DNA of 64,000 nucleotides from Bdellovibrio bacteriovorus (GTDB lineage: Bacteria > Bdellovibrionota > Bdellovibrionia > Bdellovibrionales > Bdellovibrionaceae). Shown here piece by piece: positions 15,432 through 24,590 of the stretch. The notes under the pieces were generated by a model. It was not told where the DNA came from. It was given only the letters and a program-made list of their open reading frames with translations, and did no database searches. Within the stretch, counting starts at the first letter, position 1; the number at the start of each line of letters is the position of its first letter. The stretch spans positions 425,545 through 489,544 of the forward strand of contig NZ_LUKD01000008.1 of NCBI RefSeq assembly GCF_001592745.1, written 5' to 3'. The position numbers and the translations under genes are program-made.

Positions 15432-17213
15432 TTACTTTGTCCAAATCGCGCCGAATTTGCCTCCCGCTCCGTAAGACTGAACTTTCCACAAGCGATATCC
15501 CTGATTGCTCATCTCGTCGTACTTGCTTTGATAGACATCGCTTGTCATATCCACGACGGCGATCCATTCTCCGGGCATTTTCATCCAAACGCCTCCGAAG
15601 CGATCTCCCTTAGAAAAGGTGGCGGCTGTGAGAGATGTGCTTTTCCAACCTTGTAAAAGAAGTTCGCTGGATTTTGTTAAATACTGCTGATGATCCAGTC
15701 CATAGGTCATCTGAAATTCCAAACCATCTTGTACGAAAACCGCCGCGTGACGGCGAGTGCCTCCGACAGGATACGAGACGTAATCTTCCACTCGGAATCC
15801 TTGATTAGTCACCAGGTAATTGTACTTCGTTTGGAAGTCGGCATCGTTCATATTTGTAAACACATAGTAGGGAAGGCGGTCTGCATTCTTTTTCCACAAG
15901 GCAGTAAATCGCGGTTGTCCATTATGCACTTGAACTTGCAGTTCGCGAGGTAGCAGACCTTTAAGATCATAAGCGTGAATAGCTTTATTAAACTCGTTGG
16001 CACTCAACCAGCCTTCTGCGGCCCATGGAAAACCCACTTTATCATCAAAAGTGCCGGCTGCTTTTACGGAGCCCCCCGAGTTGTAAACACTCAGGCTTTG
16101 TAAACCCAACCCCATGTTCGTGTAATAGCCTTTGTAAAAATCTACAAGGCTCCAGCTGACATTGTGAAAATCAGGAAAGTAGGGGGCGAAGAATCGAGGG
16201 AAGTTGATTGTTTTTAGCGGAGCATAACAACCTGTGTTCATCTGGGCATAGACCGAGAACGGATCCAGAAAAACCCATTCAGTGGTATTTTTTGGACTGG
16301 GCACCGCTAACATAAAGTGCAGGTGGTTGTTGGCGCGCACAGAATCCATCGGTGTGCCGTCGTCATTCAGCCCCGTACCGACGCCGCCGGCGCCGGTGTT
16401 GCCGGATTTGCCGATGTACTGTCCAGTGCTAACCCAGTCGCCGACATTCACCGCGATGGCGTGAGATTCCTCACCCCAGTAAAGATTGCTGGTGTGAGTT
16501 TTTGTGTAACGCACATACTTTGCGAAACTGTCGGTGGCATTGGGATCTAAAGCGATGATGGCACTGGCGGCATTGATATCATGAGTGTATCCATTTCTTA
16601 AATGCATATACATGCTGCGATATTTCGATCCGTCTTTTGCCACGTGTTCGATGACGACAACATTGCCAAACCAGTTGTCCCAAATTTTTGTAACAACGCG
16701 CCCTGGAGCTACAGCCACGACATCAAAAGAAACATCCGTCCCGGCTTGAACAGAATCTCTCCAAGAATCAATTCCCGAATGTGCTTCACCGCTGTCGTAA
16801 TACCAGCCTTGGATCAAAGAAACTTCATTGCCGTCAAAAGGCAAAAAGAAGGGGAGTTGTGGGTGCAGTTTTGCGGCCCAATTTCTGGCGGTGGTTTCGT
16901 TTGAAAAAACAGACTTGGGGCCTTTGTACGTCACTTCTTTATTGGCGACCGTATCCAAGATTTTATAGTTGCAGCAATCACTGGCGACGCGTGGGGAGGT
17001 ACAAAGTCCCTTGTCATCCGGGAGGCTTTTATCGGGCGGCGCAGGGGGGCCTGGATCTGTGGCGACATGTTCGTCATGATCTTCGTAAAGACGGTCCGGG
17101 CCTTTATAGATTTTGACGTCATAGATGCCACGAAGATTTACTTTTTTTTCTGCGAAAGTCGAAGATGTCGAAAGAAGAAGAATGCAGACGATCAGGGCGT
17201 TTAGGGCTTTCAT
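15432..17213 (-). CDS. Secreted M23 (LytM-type) peptidase with C-terminal tandem repeats
   Basis: A 593-residue protein with a signal peptide (cleavage near residue 21). The M23 zinc site is present: HSGID (H145, D149), MHLR (H204) and HLH (H297, H299), with an expanded loop of about 90 residues between H204 and HLH. M23 enzymes cut peptidoglycan cross-bridges. From about residue 380 to the end are four to five copies of a repeat of about 50 residues (endings such as FTALWKK, HAAVFVQ, FGGVWMK, FGAIWTK) resembling the bacterial tandem repeat found in polyglycine-hydrolase-like proteins. In a predator this could remodel prey or self wall; that is inference. The Shine-Dalgarno is inside a hairpin. 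Confidence 0.9.
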   Translation of the reverse strand: MKALNALIVCILLLSTSSTFAEKKVNLRGIYDVKIYKGPDRLYEDHDEHVATDPGPPAPPDKSLPDDKGLCTSPRVASDCCNYKILDTVANKEVTYKGPKSVFSNETTARNWAAKLHPQLPFFLPFDGNEVSLIQGWYYDSGEAHSGIDSWRDSVQAGTDVSFDVVAVAPGRVVTKIWDNWFGNVVVIEHVAKDGSKYRSMYMHLRNGYTHDINAASAIIALDPNATDSFAKYVRYTKTHTSNLYWGEESHAIAVNVGDWVSTGQYIGKSGNTGAGGVGTGLNDDGTPMDSVRANNHLHFMLAVPSPKNTTEWVFLDPFSVYAQMNTGCYAPLKTINFPRFFAPYFPDFHNVSWSLVDFYKGYYTNMGLGLQSLSVYNSGGSVKAAGTFDDKVGFPWAAEGWLSANEFNKAIHAYDLKGLLPRELQVQVHNGQPRFTALWKKNADRLPYYVFTNMNDADFQTKYNYLVTNQGFRVEDYVSYPVGGTRRHAAVFVQDGLEFQMTYGLDHQQYLTKSSELLLQGWKSTSLTAATFSKGDRFGGVWMKMPGEWIAVVDMTSDVYQSKYDEMSNQGYRLWKVQSYGAGGKFGAIWTK

Positions 17214-17215
17214 AG

Positions 17216-17249
17216 AGCTCCTCCTCCAAAATCAAAGATAGGAGGAGCT
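17216..17249 (-). promoter_or_regulatory. Hairpin sequestering the Shine-Dalgarno of the M23 peptidase gene
   Basis: On the minus strand the upstream arm AGCTCCTCCT pairs perfectly over ten bases with AGGAGGAGCT, which is the ribosome binding site of the ATG at 17213. The loop is 14 bases. No T run follows the stem, so it is not a terminator for the upstream HEAT-repeat gene. Control of translation start is inferred. Confidence 0.65.
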
Positions 17250-17266
17250 TCGCAAAGGCGTAAGGT

Positions 17267-18961
17267 CTAGTGTTGAGATACTTCCATATTAACCAAGGCG
17301 TGATCAATGGCACGAGCCCATTCTAAATTTTTCTTGTTGGCCATCCAACCTGAATTTTTAGAACGCTCTTCCATCAACTTATCTTTTGCGGCGGGATCAT
17401 CGACAAAACTGAGGGCGCGTGTTGCCACAGCTTTCATTGTTTCATCATCTGATTTTAGAAGTTTCAAAATGTTTGGAATCGCTGGGGCTCCAGATTGACC
17501 TAAAGCTTGACTGCACCATTCGCGCACACCGTTTTCTTTGTCATGCACACAAGAACTGGCTGTTTCAAGAACGCTTTTACTGTCTTTCCATTCAACTTCA
17601 GCGAAGGCTCGCGCCGCTAACGATTTATCTGTTTGTTGCGGGGCAAAGATCTCCTTTTGCAACGCTGTCAATCCAACAGGTCCAAGACATTCTAGTGCTT
17701 TTACGGCAGGATCATCGGCTTCACCCGTTTTGATCGAGGCAACAATGACATTGATTTGTTCTTCATTGAAGTGACGTGCTTTTTCTGGCAAAGAGCACAC
17801 CATGCTAATCGCGAGATCTTTTTCTGAACTTTCTACGGACAAGTTTGTCGCGACGAAATTATTAACGACGTCTTCTTTTTTTAATTCAGAAACTAAAATC
17901 TTTGAAGCCAGAGCACTGGTCTTCGGCGTGTCTAAAAGATTTGTCAGTCTTTTGCTAACCCAAGCACGCTCTTCTTCACCGAGCTTCAACATCACCAAAG
18001 AAGAAGCCTCAATGACGGGAAGGGGTTCTTTATCAGTAATGCGTTTCACTAAAAGATAGCCGATCTGTTTCACATTCGCTGCACCAAACTTCATCATTTG
18101 GCTGATCGCCGCTGCACGCACGACAGAGTTGGGATGTTTTAGCATAATGTCGGCAAGTTTTGGCAGTCCGACAACAGACTTCATCTCGGTGCACCCCACG
18201 GCCTTGATGGCCCAGTAAACCGAGTCGGCATCACCTTGCGCAGTTAAAGTTCTTTGCACGAGTTTATTTTTGTCGTTGCAGGATTCACCGGATTCGACGG
18301 CATTTTTAAGTTCGATAGCGATAGGGGAGGACGCTTGAATCGCGTGAGCTGATGTTGCCTCTTCCGAAGAGCTTGCCTGATCTGATTCTTCTGACGGAAT
18401 CAGGGTTCTTTGAGAAAACGCAAAATCGGGCCGACTTTCGCGATAGGCTGTTGAAATCGTTCTTCCTAAGAATAAAGCCACAATTGGAACTAAAAGAAAA
18501 ATGGGCCAGCTCAGGATAAACGCTGAGATACGGCTGAAAGCGACGCGTGAACACCACACAAGGACAGGACCCATCAGACTGCGGATGGCGAAGAAAAGAC
18601 AGATCATAGAGACAACGGGAATCACCGCCGCCTGCCAAACGACTGGAGCCCAATCTGCTTTTCCCATTCCATAAATAATGTAAGCAAATGCAATGGCCAC
18701 TGCCGCGCGAGCAAACCACCACCAAGGATTTGTTCTTAAGTAAGTGGGCAAAGAATGCGCAATCCAGATTCCTGCTTTTGTCAGAGTCCGGAAATTAAAA
18801 TAAAGACAGATCGCGGCCCCCGCACCAATAAGTGCCAAGTAATATTCATAAACGAAGGGAAGAAAGCGAATGACAGTACCATCTAAAACCAAAGCCGCGA
18901 TAATCGAACAGAAAAGTACAAACCACGGCAAGATCAAATAGCGAAGGGCATTGAATTTCAT
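17267..18961 (-). CDS. Polytopic membrane protein with cytosolic HEAT repeats
   Basis: A 564-residue protein. Five hydrophobic helices lie at about residues 10-28, 38-57, 82-99, 107-127 and 147-166; after a low-complexity linker (about 185-210) the C-terminal 350 residues are alpha-helical HEAT-like repeats (for example GLPKLADIMLKHPNSVVRAAAIS and APAIPNILKLLKSDDETMKAVA, each split over two helices). HEAT arrays are protein-binding scaffolds. The specific partner is unknown. GGAGG lies ten bases before the ATG. It precedes the M23 peptidase gene by 53 bases on the same strand, so co-transcription is possible. Confidence 0.82.
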   Translation of the reverse strand: MKFNALRYLILPWFVLFCSIIAALVLDGTVIRFLPFVYEYYLALIGAGAAICLYFNFRTLTKAGIWIAHSLPTYLRTNPWWWFARAAVAIAFAYIIYGMGKADWAPVVWQAAVIPVVSMICLFFAIRSLMGPVLVWCSRVAFSRISAFILSWPIFLLVPIVALFLGRTISTAYRESRPDFAFSQRTLIPSEESDQASSSEEATSAHAIQASSPIAIELKNAVESGESCNDKNKLVQRTLTAQGDADSVYWAIKAVGCTEMKSVVGLPKLADIMLKHPNSVVRAAAISQMMKFGAANVKQIGYLLVKRITDKEPLPVIEASSLVMLKLGEEERAWVSKRLTNLLDTPKTSALASKILVSELKKEDVVNNFVATNLSVESSEKDLAISMVCSLPEKARHFNEEQINVIVASIKTGEADDPAVKALECLGPVGLTALQKEIFAPQQTDKSLAARAFAEVEWKDSKSVLETASSCVHDKENGVREWCSQALGQSGAPAIPNILKLLKSDDETMKAVATRALSFVDDPAAKDKLMEERSKNSGWMANKKNLEWARAIDHALVNMEVSQH

Positions 18962-19070
18962 TTTTGAATAGCCTCCAGGTCTTGCGACGAGTGATTAAAA
19001 TCCTCTCGAGCTTAACACAGGACGGCTATGTGAAAGATTATATTTGGCCGGACCTAGACAGAAGACAGAG

Positions 19071-20282
19071 TTATTGCGAGACCTTTTGAAATCCCGTCAA
19101 CCACTCGGTTCCGAAATAAATAAATGCGAGCAGTGGGAATAAGAAACCCACCCACGAAGTGAGCATCCATCCTCCATGCGCATAAGCCCACGCACCGACG
19201 TAGCTGCCCACGGCTCCACCCACAAAAATCGTCGCAACATAAAGACCGTTGAGGCGACCCCGAAGCTCAGCCGAGAGAGAAAAAATCGCACGCTGACCCA
19301 AAACCAAGTTCGCCGTGATGCCTGCATCCAATAAGATCGCTGCGAACACAAGAATAGCTAACGCCCATCCCGAACCTGGCGCAAAAATATGTGTTATCAG
19401 AAATGACACTGACGCAGAAATCATAGCAACGGTCGTAGCTTGTCGACTGAATCCTTTATCGGCCATACGTCCAGCAAGGGGGGCAGACACCGCACCTGCG
19501 ACTCCGGCCAATGCAAAAAGAGCAATGGCTGTTTGAGAAAGATGAAACTCTTCAACAAGTAATAAAGGCGTCGTTGTCCAGAACAATGAAAAAGCGCCAA
19601 ACATGAAGGCTTGGTAGATCGCGCGTCTTCTTAAAACGGGAGTTTCTGCAAACAGATTTCCCATGGATGCCATCAACTTCGAATAGCGAATACCCGTATT
19701 GGTAGGTTGTCTTTCGGGCAGAAGTTTATAAAGTGCTAACCCTAGTAAGAGCATCAAAGCGGCAGAAAAATAAAAAACCGCGTGCCAAGAAAATAAATCC
19801 GTCAGAAGGCTCGAAATAGGACGCGACAGCATAATACCAATCATCAATCCGCTCATCAGACTTCCTACGACACGACCGCGTGTTGCTTCGGGCGCTAAGT
19901 GAGCCGCATAAGGCACGATCACTTGCACCGTTGAAGCACCTAATCCCACGGCTAAGGCCGCAAGAAAATAGGGAATCAAACTTGTCGCGAAGGCCAAGCC
20001 CAGTAAGCTAACGGTCGTTAGCAAGATCATTGTCAAAATCAGTTTTCGATTTTCAAGAATATCGGCCAGGGGAACGATCATAAGGACACCCAGTCCGTAA
20101 CCCACTTGAGTCAGAGTCACAACCAAGCCCGCCAAAGAAGGATCTAGATTGAGAGCCTTGCTGATAAGCCCCACCAGAGGCTGCGCATAATAAAGGTTAG
20201 CGGCGACAACACCGACCGCCAGGCCTAAAAGCAATATAAGAGATTTAGAAAGCGAATGAGAGGAGGAAGCAGAGGAAGACAT
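19071..20282 (-). CDS. MFS exporter, drug-efflux type
   Basis: About 403 residues with twelve predicted membrane helices. The major-facilitator pattern is clear: an N-terminal helix with LAVGVVAANLYYAQPLVG, loop 2-3 with GLGVLMIVPLADILENRKLI, and a second half starting after the central loop near PERQPTNTG. It belongs with proton-driven efflux of small molecules; the substrate is unknown. Two in-frame ATGs exist; the second (20282) is chosen because GAAGG precedes it by five bases. It is divergent from an ArsR regulator, and a 20-base operator lies 14 bases upstream of this start. Confidence 0.92.
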   Translation of the reverse strand: MSSSASSSHSLSKSLILLLGLAVGVVAANLYYAQPLVGLISKALNLDPSLAGLVVTLTQVGYGLGVLMIVPLADILENRKLILTMILLTTVSLLGLAFATSLIPYFLAALAVGLGASTVQVIVPYAAHLAPEATRGRVVGSLMSGLMIGIMLSRPISSLLTDLFSWHAVFYFSAALMLLLGLALYKLLPERQPTNTGIRYSKLMASMGNLFAETPVLRRRAIYQAFMFGAFSLFWTTTPLLLVEEFHLSQTAIALFALAGVAGAVSAPLAGRMADKGFSRQATTVAMISASVSFLITHIFAPGSGWALAILVFAAILLDAGITANLVLGQRAIFSLSAELRGRLNGLYVATIFVGGAVGSYVGAWAYAHGGWMLTSWVGFLFPLLAFIYFGTEWLTGFQKVSQ

Positions 20283-20295
20283 AAGAACCTTCATT

Positions 20296-20315
20296 TGTTA
20301 GATACCTATCGAACA
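20296..20315. promoter_or_regulatory. ArsR operator copy 1 (next to MFS gene)
   Basis: Inverted repeat TGTTAGATA / TATCGAACA with a 2-base centre and one mismatch between arms. The left arm is identical to that of copy 2, which lies 56 bases away at the start of the arsR gene. Confidence 0.7.
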
Positions 20316-20328
20316 ATAAATAAACCTG

Positions 20329-20348
20329 TTCTTGCGTTGGCGCAAGAA
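20329..20348. repeat. GC-rich perfect inverted repeat between the two operators
   Basis: Arms TTCTTGCG / CGCAAGAA with a 4-base centre (TTGG). It lies between the two ArsR-type operators and ends two bases before the ATG at 20351. It may be a third protein site or an RNA hairpin; its role is unclear. Confidence 0.5.
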
Positions 20349-20350
20349 GA

Positions 20351-20677
20351 ATGTTAGATATTTATCTAACAATGGAAACTATCGATCATCCGAAACTTAA
20401 AGATATCAGTTTGGAACAAGTGCTAAAAGCACTCGGGGATCCTGTGCGTCTCTCCGTTGTAAAGCAGCTCTTGAAGGATCCTGAAGGTGAAATTGCTTGT
20501 GGATCTTTTGACTACTCCGTGACAAAGGCGACGTTTTCTCATCATATGCAAATTTTGCGTGAAGCGGGTGTGACTCGCAGTCGCCAAGACGGGACGAAAA
20601 AGCTTGTGTCTTTGCGCCTTGACGAACTGGAAAAAAGATTTCCCGGCTTAATTGAAGTGATTCTTACGACTAGATAG
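20351..20677 (+). CDS. ArsR-family transcriptional repressor
   Basis: A 108-residue winged-helix protein: LEQVLKALGDPVRLSVVKQLL, then a recognition helix in VTKATFSHHMQILREAGVTRSRQDG and the wing KLVSLRLDELEKRFPG. No metal-binding Cys pair of the CxC type is present, so it probably senses something else. The start is uncertain: the ATG at 20351 has only AAGAAG upstream, and an in-frame ATG at 20372 directly follows the second operator. If the promoter -10 lies in the operator, the mRNA from 20372 would be leaderless. It likely represses itself and the divergent MFS gene. Confidence 0.9.
   Translation: MLDIYLTMETIDHPKLKDISLEQVLKALGDPVRLSVVKQLLKDPEGEIACGSFDYSVTKATFSHHMQILREAGVTRSRQDGTKKLVSLRLDELEKRFPGLIEVILTTR
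20352..20371. promoter_or_regulatory. ArsR operator copy 2 (at the arsR start)
   Basis: Perfect inverted repeat TGTTAGATA / TATCTAACA with a 2-base centre, directly before the in-frame ATG at 20372 and overlapping codons 1-7 of the longer start. It repeats the site found in front of the MFS gene. Confidence 0.75.
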
Positions 20678-20679
20678 AT

Positions 20680-21537
20680 TTATCGAGCGCACTCTTTGAG
20701 AAGTCCAGCGCATCTATCTAATATCGTCACACGAATGTTTTCCCGATGCACCAAAAGCTCGGGGAGTTTTGTTTTTTGAACAATGCGATAAAGTTGAATG
20801 GCTCTTTCTAAATCGGCCAGACGTTGCTTCTGCGGTCCACGCGAAAGAGGAAACTTCGGCAGTGTTACGTTGGCAACGACGCTTTTTTGTACGTCGGTAA
20901 CCCAGTCTATTTCTGTTTGAGTTAAATAAATCGTCGGGTGAAAGCGAGTTCCCACATCTTTGTTTGCATCGGCGTGTTTTAACTGCGTATTTAACCAATG
21001 AAGTTCTTTAAGGATGTGATTGAGGTCGTCATCATGCTTTTTTCCAAATAGCTGAAAGACGACCTTTTTCCAGGCCGCACAAAAATCTTCAAAGGTGATG
21101 TCTTTCGCTTTTTCATAAAGCGGTGGGTTGGTGATGTAATTCATGGTGCGCTGTAAAACATCCGCTGAAATGACGCTGCTATTGCTTTTTAAACTGACAC
21201 GCATCAGGTGATGCGCCCAGCTTACGATATTAGAAACAGCACGACTGTCGACAAGACCTGTGCGGAAATTCAAGTGGAAGTCTTCCCATACCAAAACGTC
21301 GACGGGACGCTCTAGAAGTGCATCTAATGAACTTTTTTTTCTTTCGGCTTTAGGCAAAGAAAAGAAGGTTTCCAGTTGTTTCGAGAACTTTTCAAAACTG
21401 TCCGTCCAAAGATTTTCTCTCTGGCAAGTTTTGTAAAGCTGAAAGGCCTTCATCGGATTTGGTTCAGCTTCATCCAGCAGGGCATTGATTCTTTGTTCAA
21501 GCAAACGTGGAAACGAACTCCAAAGTTCTTTGATCAT
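20680..21537 (-). CDS. Uncharacterised cytosolic helical protein
   Basis: A 285-residue protein with no signal peptide or membrane helix. It is predicted mostly helical, with many charged residues, and contains no motif I recognise. The ATG at 21537 is preferred to a TTG two codons upstream. It is convergent with arsR (two bases between the stops). Function unknown. Confidence 0.7.
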   Translation of the reverse strand: MIKELWSSFPRLLEQRINALLDEAEPNPMKAFQLYKTCQRENLWTDSFEKFSKQLETFFSLPKAERKKSSLDALLERPVDVLVWEDFHLNFRTGLVDSRAVSNIVSWAHHLMRVSLKSNSSVISADVLQRTMNYITNPPLYEKAKDITFEDFCAAWKKVVFQLFGKKHDDDLNHILKELHWLNTQLKHADANKDVGTRFHPTIYLTQTEIDWVTDVQKSVVANVTLPKFPLSRGPQKQRLADLERAIQLYRIVQKTKLPELLVHRENIRVTILDRCAGLLKECAR

Positions 21538-21623
21538 AAACAAATATTAACACGATCCTATCTGGAAAGTGCATTTGCGTATTCTGTCGAACTTCTAGAC
21601 GATCAGGGCTTATGAAGAAGCCC

Positions 21624-22943
21624 TTACACCTGTAAGCTGATTTGGAAGCGGGCGTCGCCAGCAACTCCGAAGCTTGTCACATCCATAGTGCAGCCGCCGT
21701 TGCTTGCCGCCGCTTTGACCAAAAGATAGTTTCGTTGTCCATTACCCGCGATACGCCGGTTGTTCGGTATAATATCTGGTGAGCCAGGAATATTCCTGCT
21801 GTGAATAGAACTTGAAGTCAGTTCGAAAGTTTCATAGCCAAGAGCTTCTTTTTCAATTTTAGAAATCTCACTGTAATGAACATCACCGGAAGCAAAAATA
21901 ACTTTACGCGGAATCAGTTTCAACTCTTGCAAAAAGCCTTTGAAGTTGTCGGGATGATCCCCGGAAACAGATTCTTTCCATGGGACATTTGGAAAGAACT
22001 GACTGCCATTCATCAGCCATGTAGTTCCTGGGTTTTCCCAGATTTTTTCGAAAATCCAAGTTTCCTGTTCTTTTCCCCAATGCGCATAGCGGTCTTTACT
22101 TCCACGGCGTTGGCGAAAGCTGCGATCGTCTAAGAGCAGAATCGTCTGATTCGAAAATTTTAGCGCACTGGCAATGCCGGGACCCTTCTCAAGAATATGG
22201 CAATGGCTGGTATCTTGGGCAAAGAAATTGAGGAAATTTTCTTGGGACTCTTTGACGAATTTAAAATCGACACTGTTGGTGTCGTTCAGTCCGAAATCAT
22301 GATCATCCCAAGTGGCAAAAATAGGGATCAGACGGCGGCTGTAGTATATTTCTAAAGTGTGGCGTGCTTCACAGAAGCGATTCCAAAGATGAGCGGGGTC
22401 GGCTCCTGTCAGAGGAGAGTCGCTATCGGCATAAACAGAATCCCCGATGAACAACAAAACATCTGGCTTTTTTTGAACCATATTCTGCCAAATTTCTGGC
22501 GCATGTTCGCGATCGTTCATACAGGAACACAAAGCGAAACTTAAATCTGGTTTGCTCAAATCCAGGGTTTGAAATTCTCTTTGATCTAAAAGCTCTCGCG
22601 TAACGGCATTGACCAGGTGAAGCTCGTAAGTCTCGTTGACATCCAAGAACGAAAAATAAACTTTGGTGATCTTTTTAGTGTGATCGCGAAAAGCGACAGT
22701 GCGGGTAAAGTCGGGAATGCGCCGACGTCCACCAGAGTCTACGGCATAAATGTCTAAGATCTCGGTGTTGTTATGAACTATCGAAAACTGTGTCTTGGTA
22801 TCGTCCGTAGCACCTTGCAAGATCGAGGGACCTGACCTGCGCAGAATTTTTGGAATTTGATAAGCATTTGCTTTTCGCGTAAGTCCCAGAGCGGCGGCCT
22901 GAAGAAGGCCCAGCTTAATAAAGTTTCTTCTTTCGATTTTCAT
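21624..22943 (-). CDS. PhoD-like phosphatase/phosphodiesterase with Tat signal
   Basis: A 439-residue protein. The start ERRNFIKLG is a twin-arginine signal, so it is exported folded. After an N-terminal beta domain come the PhoD-family metal motifs: CSCMNDR and LFIGDSVYAD (first metal site), TWDDHDFGLND, LLDDRSFRQ, and ASGDVHYSE near the C-terminus. PhoD enzymes bind Ca/Fe and hydrolyse phosphodiesters and phosphomonoesters in the periplasm. An AAGGG precedes the ATG by about nine bases. No Pho box was recognised. Confidence 0.92.
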   Translation of the reverse strand: MKIERRNFIKLGLLQAAALGLTRKANAYQIPKILRRSGPSILQGATDDTKTQFSIVHNNTEILDIYAVDSGGRRRIPDFTRTVAFRDHTKKITKVYFSFLDVNETYELHLVNAVTRELLDQREFQTLDLSKPDLSFALCSCMNDREHAPEIWQNMVQKKPDVLLFIGDSVYADSDSPLTGADPAHLWNRFCEARHTLEIYYSRRLIPIFATWDDHDFGLNDTNSVDFKFVKESQENFLNFFAQDTSHCHILEKGPGIASALKFSNQTILLLDDRSFRQRRGSKDRYAHWGKEQETWIFEKIWENPGTTWLMNGSQFFPNVPWKESVSGDHPDNFKGFLQELKLIPRKVIFASGDVHYSEISKIEKEALGYETFELTSSSIHSRNIPGSPDIIPNNRRIAGNGQRNYLLVKAAASNGGCTMDVTSFGVAGDARFQISLQV

Positions 22944-23038
22944 GAACCAATCCCTTTTTGATCAGACAAGTTCAACAAGTCTTGGTTCAAAAATGAAGTT
23001 AGGTTCTCGTCATGTTGGCAAATGGCAAATAAAACTGT

Positions 23039-23743
23039 TTAGCTCTGTTGTGCGAACAGCTTTTCGATTTTGTCCCATTTTTCACAGGTGTCGGTACGAA
23101 TGGTGATCTCTTCTTGGCTCCAGGGATTTTGCATTCGAATCGACGTGGCCTTCAGGCACAGTCCACGAATGTCCAAGTGATCGCGAAAGAAACGGTTGTG
23201 ATGGGAATCTCCGTGCTCGATGTCACCCAAAAGAGGATGAGCGATTCTGTCAAAGTGTCGGCGAATCTGATGCCAGCGTCCGGTCACCGGGTTGACTTCC
23301 ACCCAAGAATAGCGGGCTGTAGGATATTTCTTGCCGACCGGAAAGGGCAGTTCCACCGTGCCCCGTCTTTTGTAAAGTGTCGTTGATTCCGCAAGCACAC
23401 GGCCTTCATCAATTTCTAAGGGCAGATCTATGCGGCCTTCTTCTTCTACAAAACCGCGAACAACCGCTTGATAGGTCTTGTGCATTTTGCGATCTGCAAA
23501 AAGCCGGTTTAATTCACGCGCCGAATCCCGGCTCATTGCGAACAAAAGGACACCACTTGTCGGAGCATCCAAACGATGAACGGGAAAGACATCTTGGTTA
23601 AAATGTTTTCTAAGATGATAAAGACAGATTTTTTCGCGAGGAACGGGATAAGGTGATAATTCAGGGGGATGGACAAAGTATCCCGCTGGTTTATCAATCG
23701 CAAAGAAGTGTTCATCCTGAAAAAGAATTTTAAACGGATTCAT
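23039..23743 (-). CDS. truC: RluA-family pseudouridine synthase, TruC-like
   Basis: A 234-residue protein. The catalytic loop HRLDAPTSGVLLFA with its Asp is at about residues 56-69, and RWHQIRRHFDRIAHPLLGD lies in the C-terminal half. No N-terminal S4 domain is present. The opening FQDEHFFAIDKPAGYFVHP and the size match TruC, which makes pseudouridine 65 in some tRNAs, but a related RluA paralogue cannot be excluded. A second member of the family is at 54004-54684. Confidence 0.85.
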   Translation of the reverse strand: MNPFKILFQDEHFFAIDKPAGYFVHPPELSPYPVPREKICLYHLRKHFNQDVFPVHRLDAPTSGVLLFAMSRDSARELNRLFADRKMHKTYQAVVRGFVEEEGRIDLPLEIDEGRVLAESTTLYKRRGTVELPFPVGKKYPTARYSWVEVNPVTGRWHQIRRHFDRIAHPLLGDIEHGDSHHNRFFRDHLDIRGLCLKATSIRMQNPWSQEEITIRTDTCEKWDKIEKLFAQQS

Positions 23744-23789
23744 AGACGGGGAACATATCAGAACTCGCTTGGAAAAGGAATTTTAAAAC

Positions 23790-24590
23790 TTAAGGCATAT
23801 TATAAACGCGAGCAGAAAGGCAGGCGGCGCTCCCGCTGGATTTATGAAAACAATCCAAGGGAGTCACAATCACATTTTTTCCCATCATCTCTAATTGATC
23901 GATGATCTCCTTTACGTCGTCACCTAAAACAATGGTGTTACCGACTTCGACCATGTTTAAGCCAAAATTATAGGCAGCTTTCTCTGAGGCGGGGATGAGC
24001 CTTTTTAGCTCCGTTAGATTTGACAGGCGTTCCCAGGCCTCTTCAGAAAAAGCCTCGCGACAAGCAAATGCGGTTCCATCACTGAGAACTGCGCAAGCCA
24101 AATCCAAGTGAAAAAAACGCTTAGAAACAAGTTCTAAAGGTACCGTTTCGATACCTAAAAAATCCTCCACTTCGTTAATGGCACGATATTCCGTTCGCTG
24201 CCCGTAACCCACCAGTGCCATTTTCCTAGAAGGGAGCAAAGTTAGGTCGCCGCCTTCGAAATAATTTTCAGCTTCTCCGGCGATGCGAAAACCAAGATCT
24301 CTAAGGCCATGTCCCCGATGGTATTGTTCATCTCTGCGTTCATGATGTCGAGGATGCGCCATAAAGGCCATGCGCTCACGGCCATTATCGATCAGCAATG
24401 CACTGTCTTTCACAAAGACAGAGTCTAAATCATCAGGCACGAGAGGAACTTCAAGCACCTGGGCTCCCGCTTTTCGTAAGACGTGACGAAATCGTTCGTG
24501 CTGTGCGCAGGTTTCCTGACTATCCCAGATGGATAATTCTTCAGCGTCACAGGTGCTTACGACCAGGGTCGGATGTGATTGTGCCTTCAT
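23790..24590 (-). CDS. Amidinotransferase/dimethylarginase-type hydrolase
   Basis: A 266-residue enzyme of the guanidino-group-modifying superfamily. Motifs: FVKDSALLID, FEGGDLTLL (substrate Glu/Asp), FFHLDLACAVL with the catalytic His, and a C-terminal SGSAACLSARV with the catalytic Cys. Members cleave arginine, methylarginine or related guanidines (DDAH, arginine deiminase, succinylarginine dihydrolase); a dimethylarginase is the closest by size. Its ATG directly follows the stop of the YbhB-like gene, so the two are coupled. Confidence 0.87.
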   Translation of the reverse strand: MKAQSHPTLVVSTCDAEELSIWDSQETCAQHERFRHVLRKAGAQVLEVPLVPDDLDSVFVKDSALLIDNGRERMAFMAHPRHHERRDEQYHRGHGLRDLGFRIAGEAENYFEGGDLTLLPSRKMALVGYGQRTEYRAINEVEDFLGIETVPLELVSKRFFHLDLACAVLSDGTAFACREAFSEEAWERLSNLTELKRLIPASEKAAYNFGLNMVEVGNTIVLGDDVKEIIDQLEMMGKNVIVTPLDCFHKSSGSAACLSARVYNMP

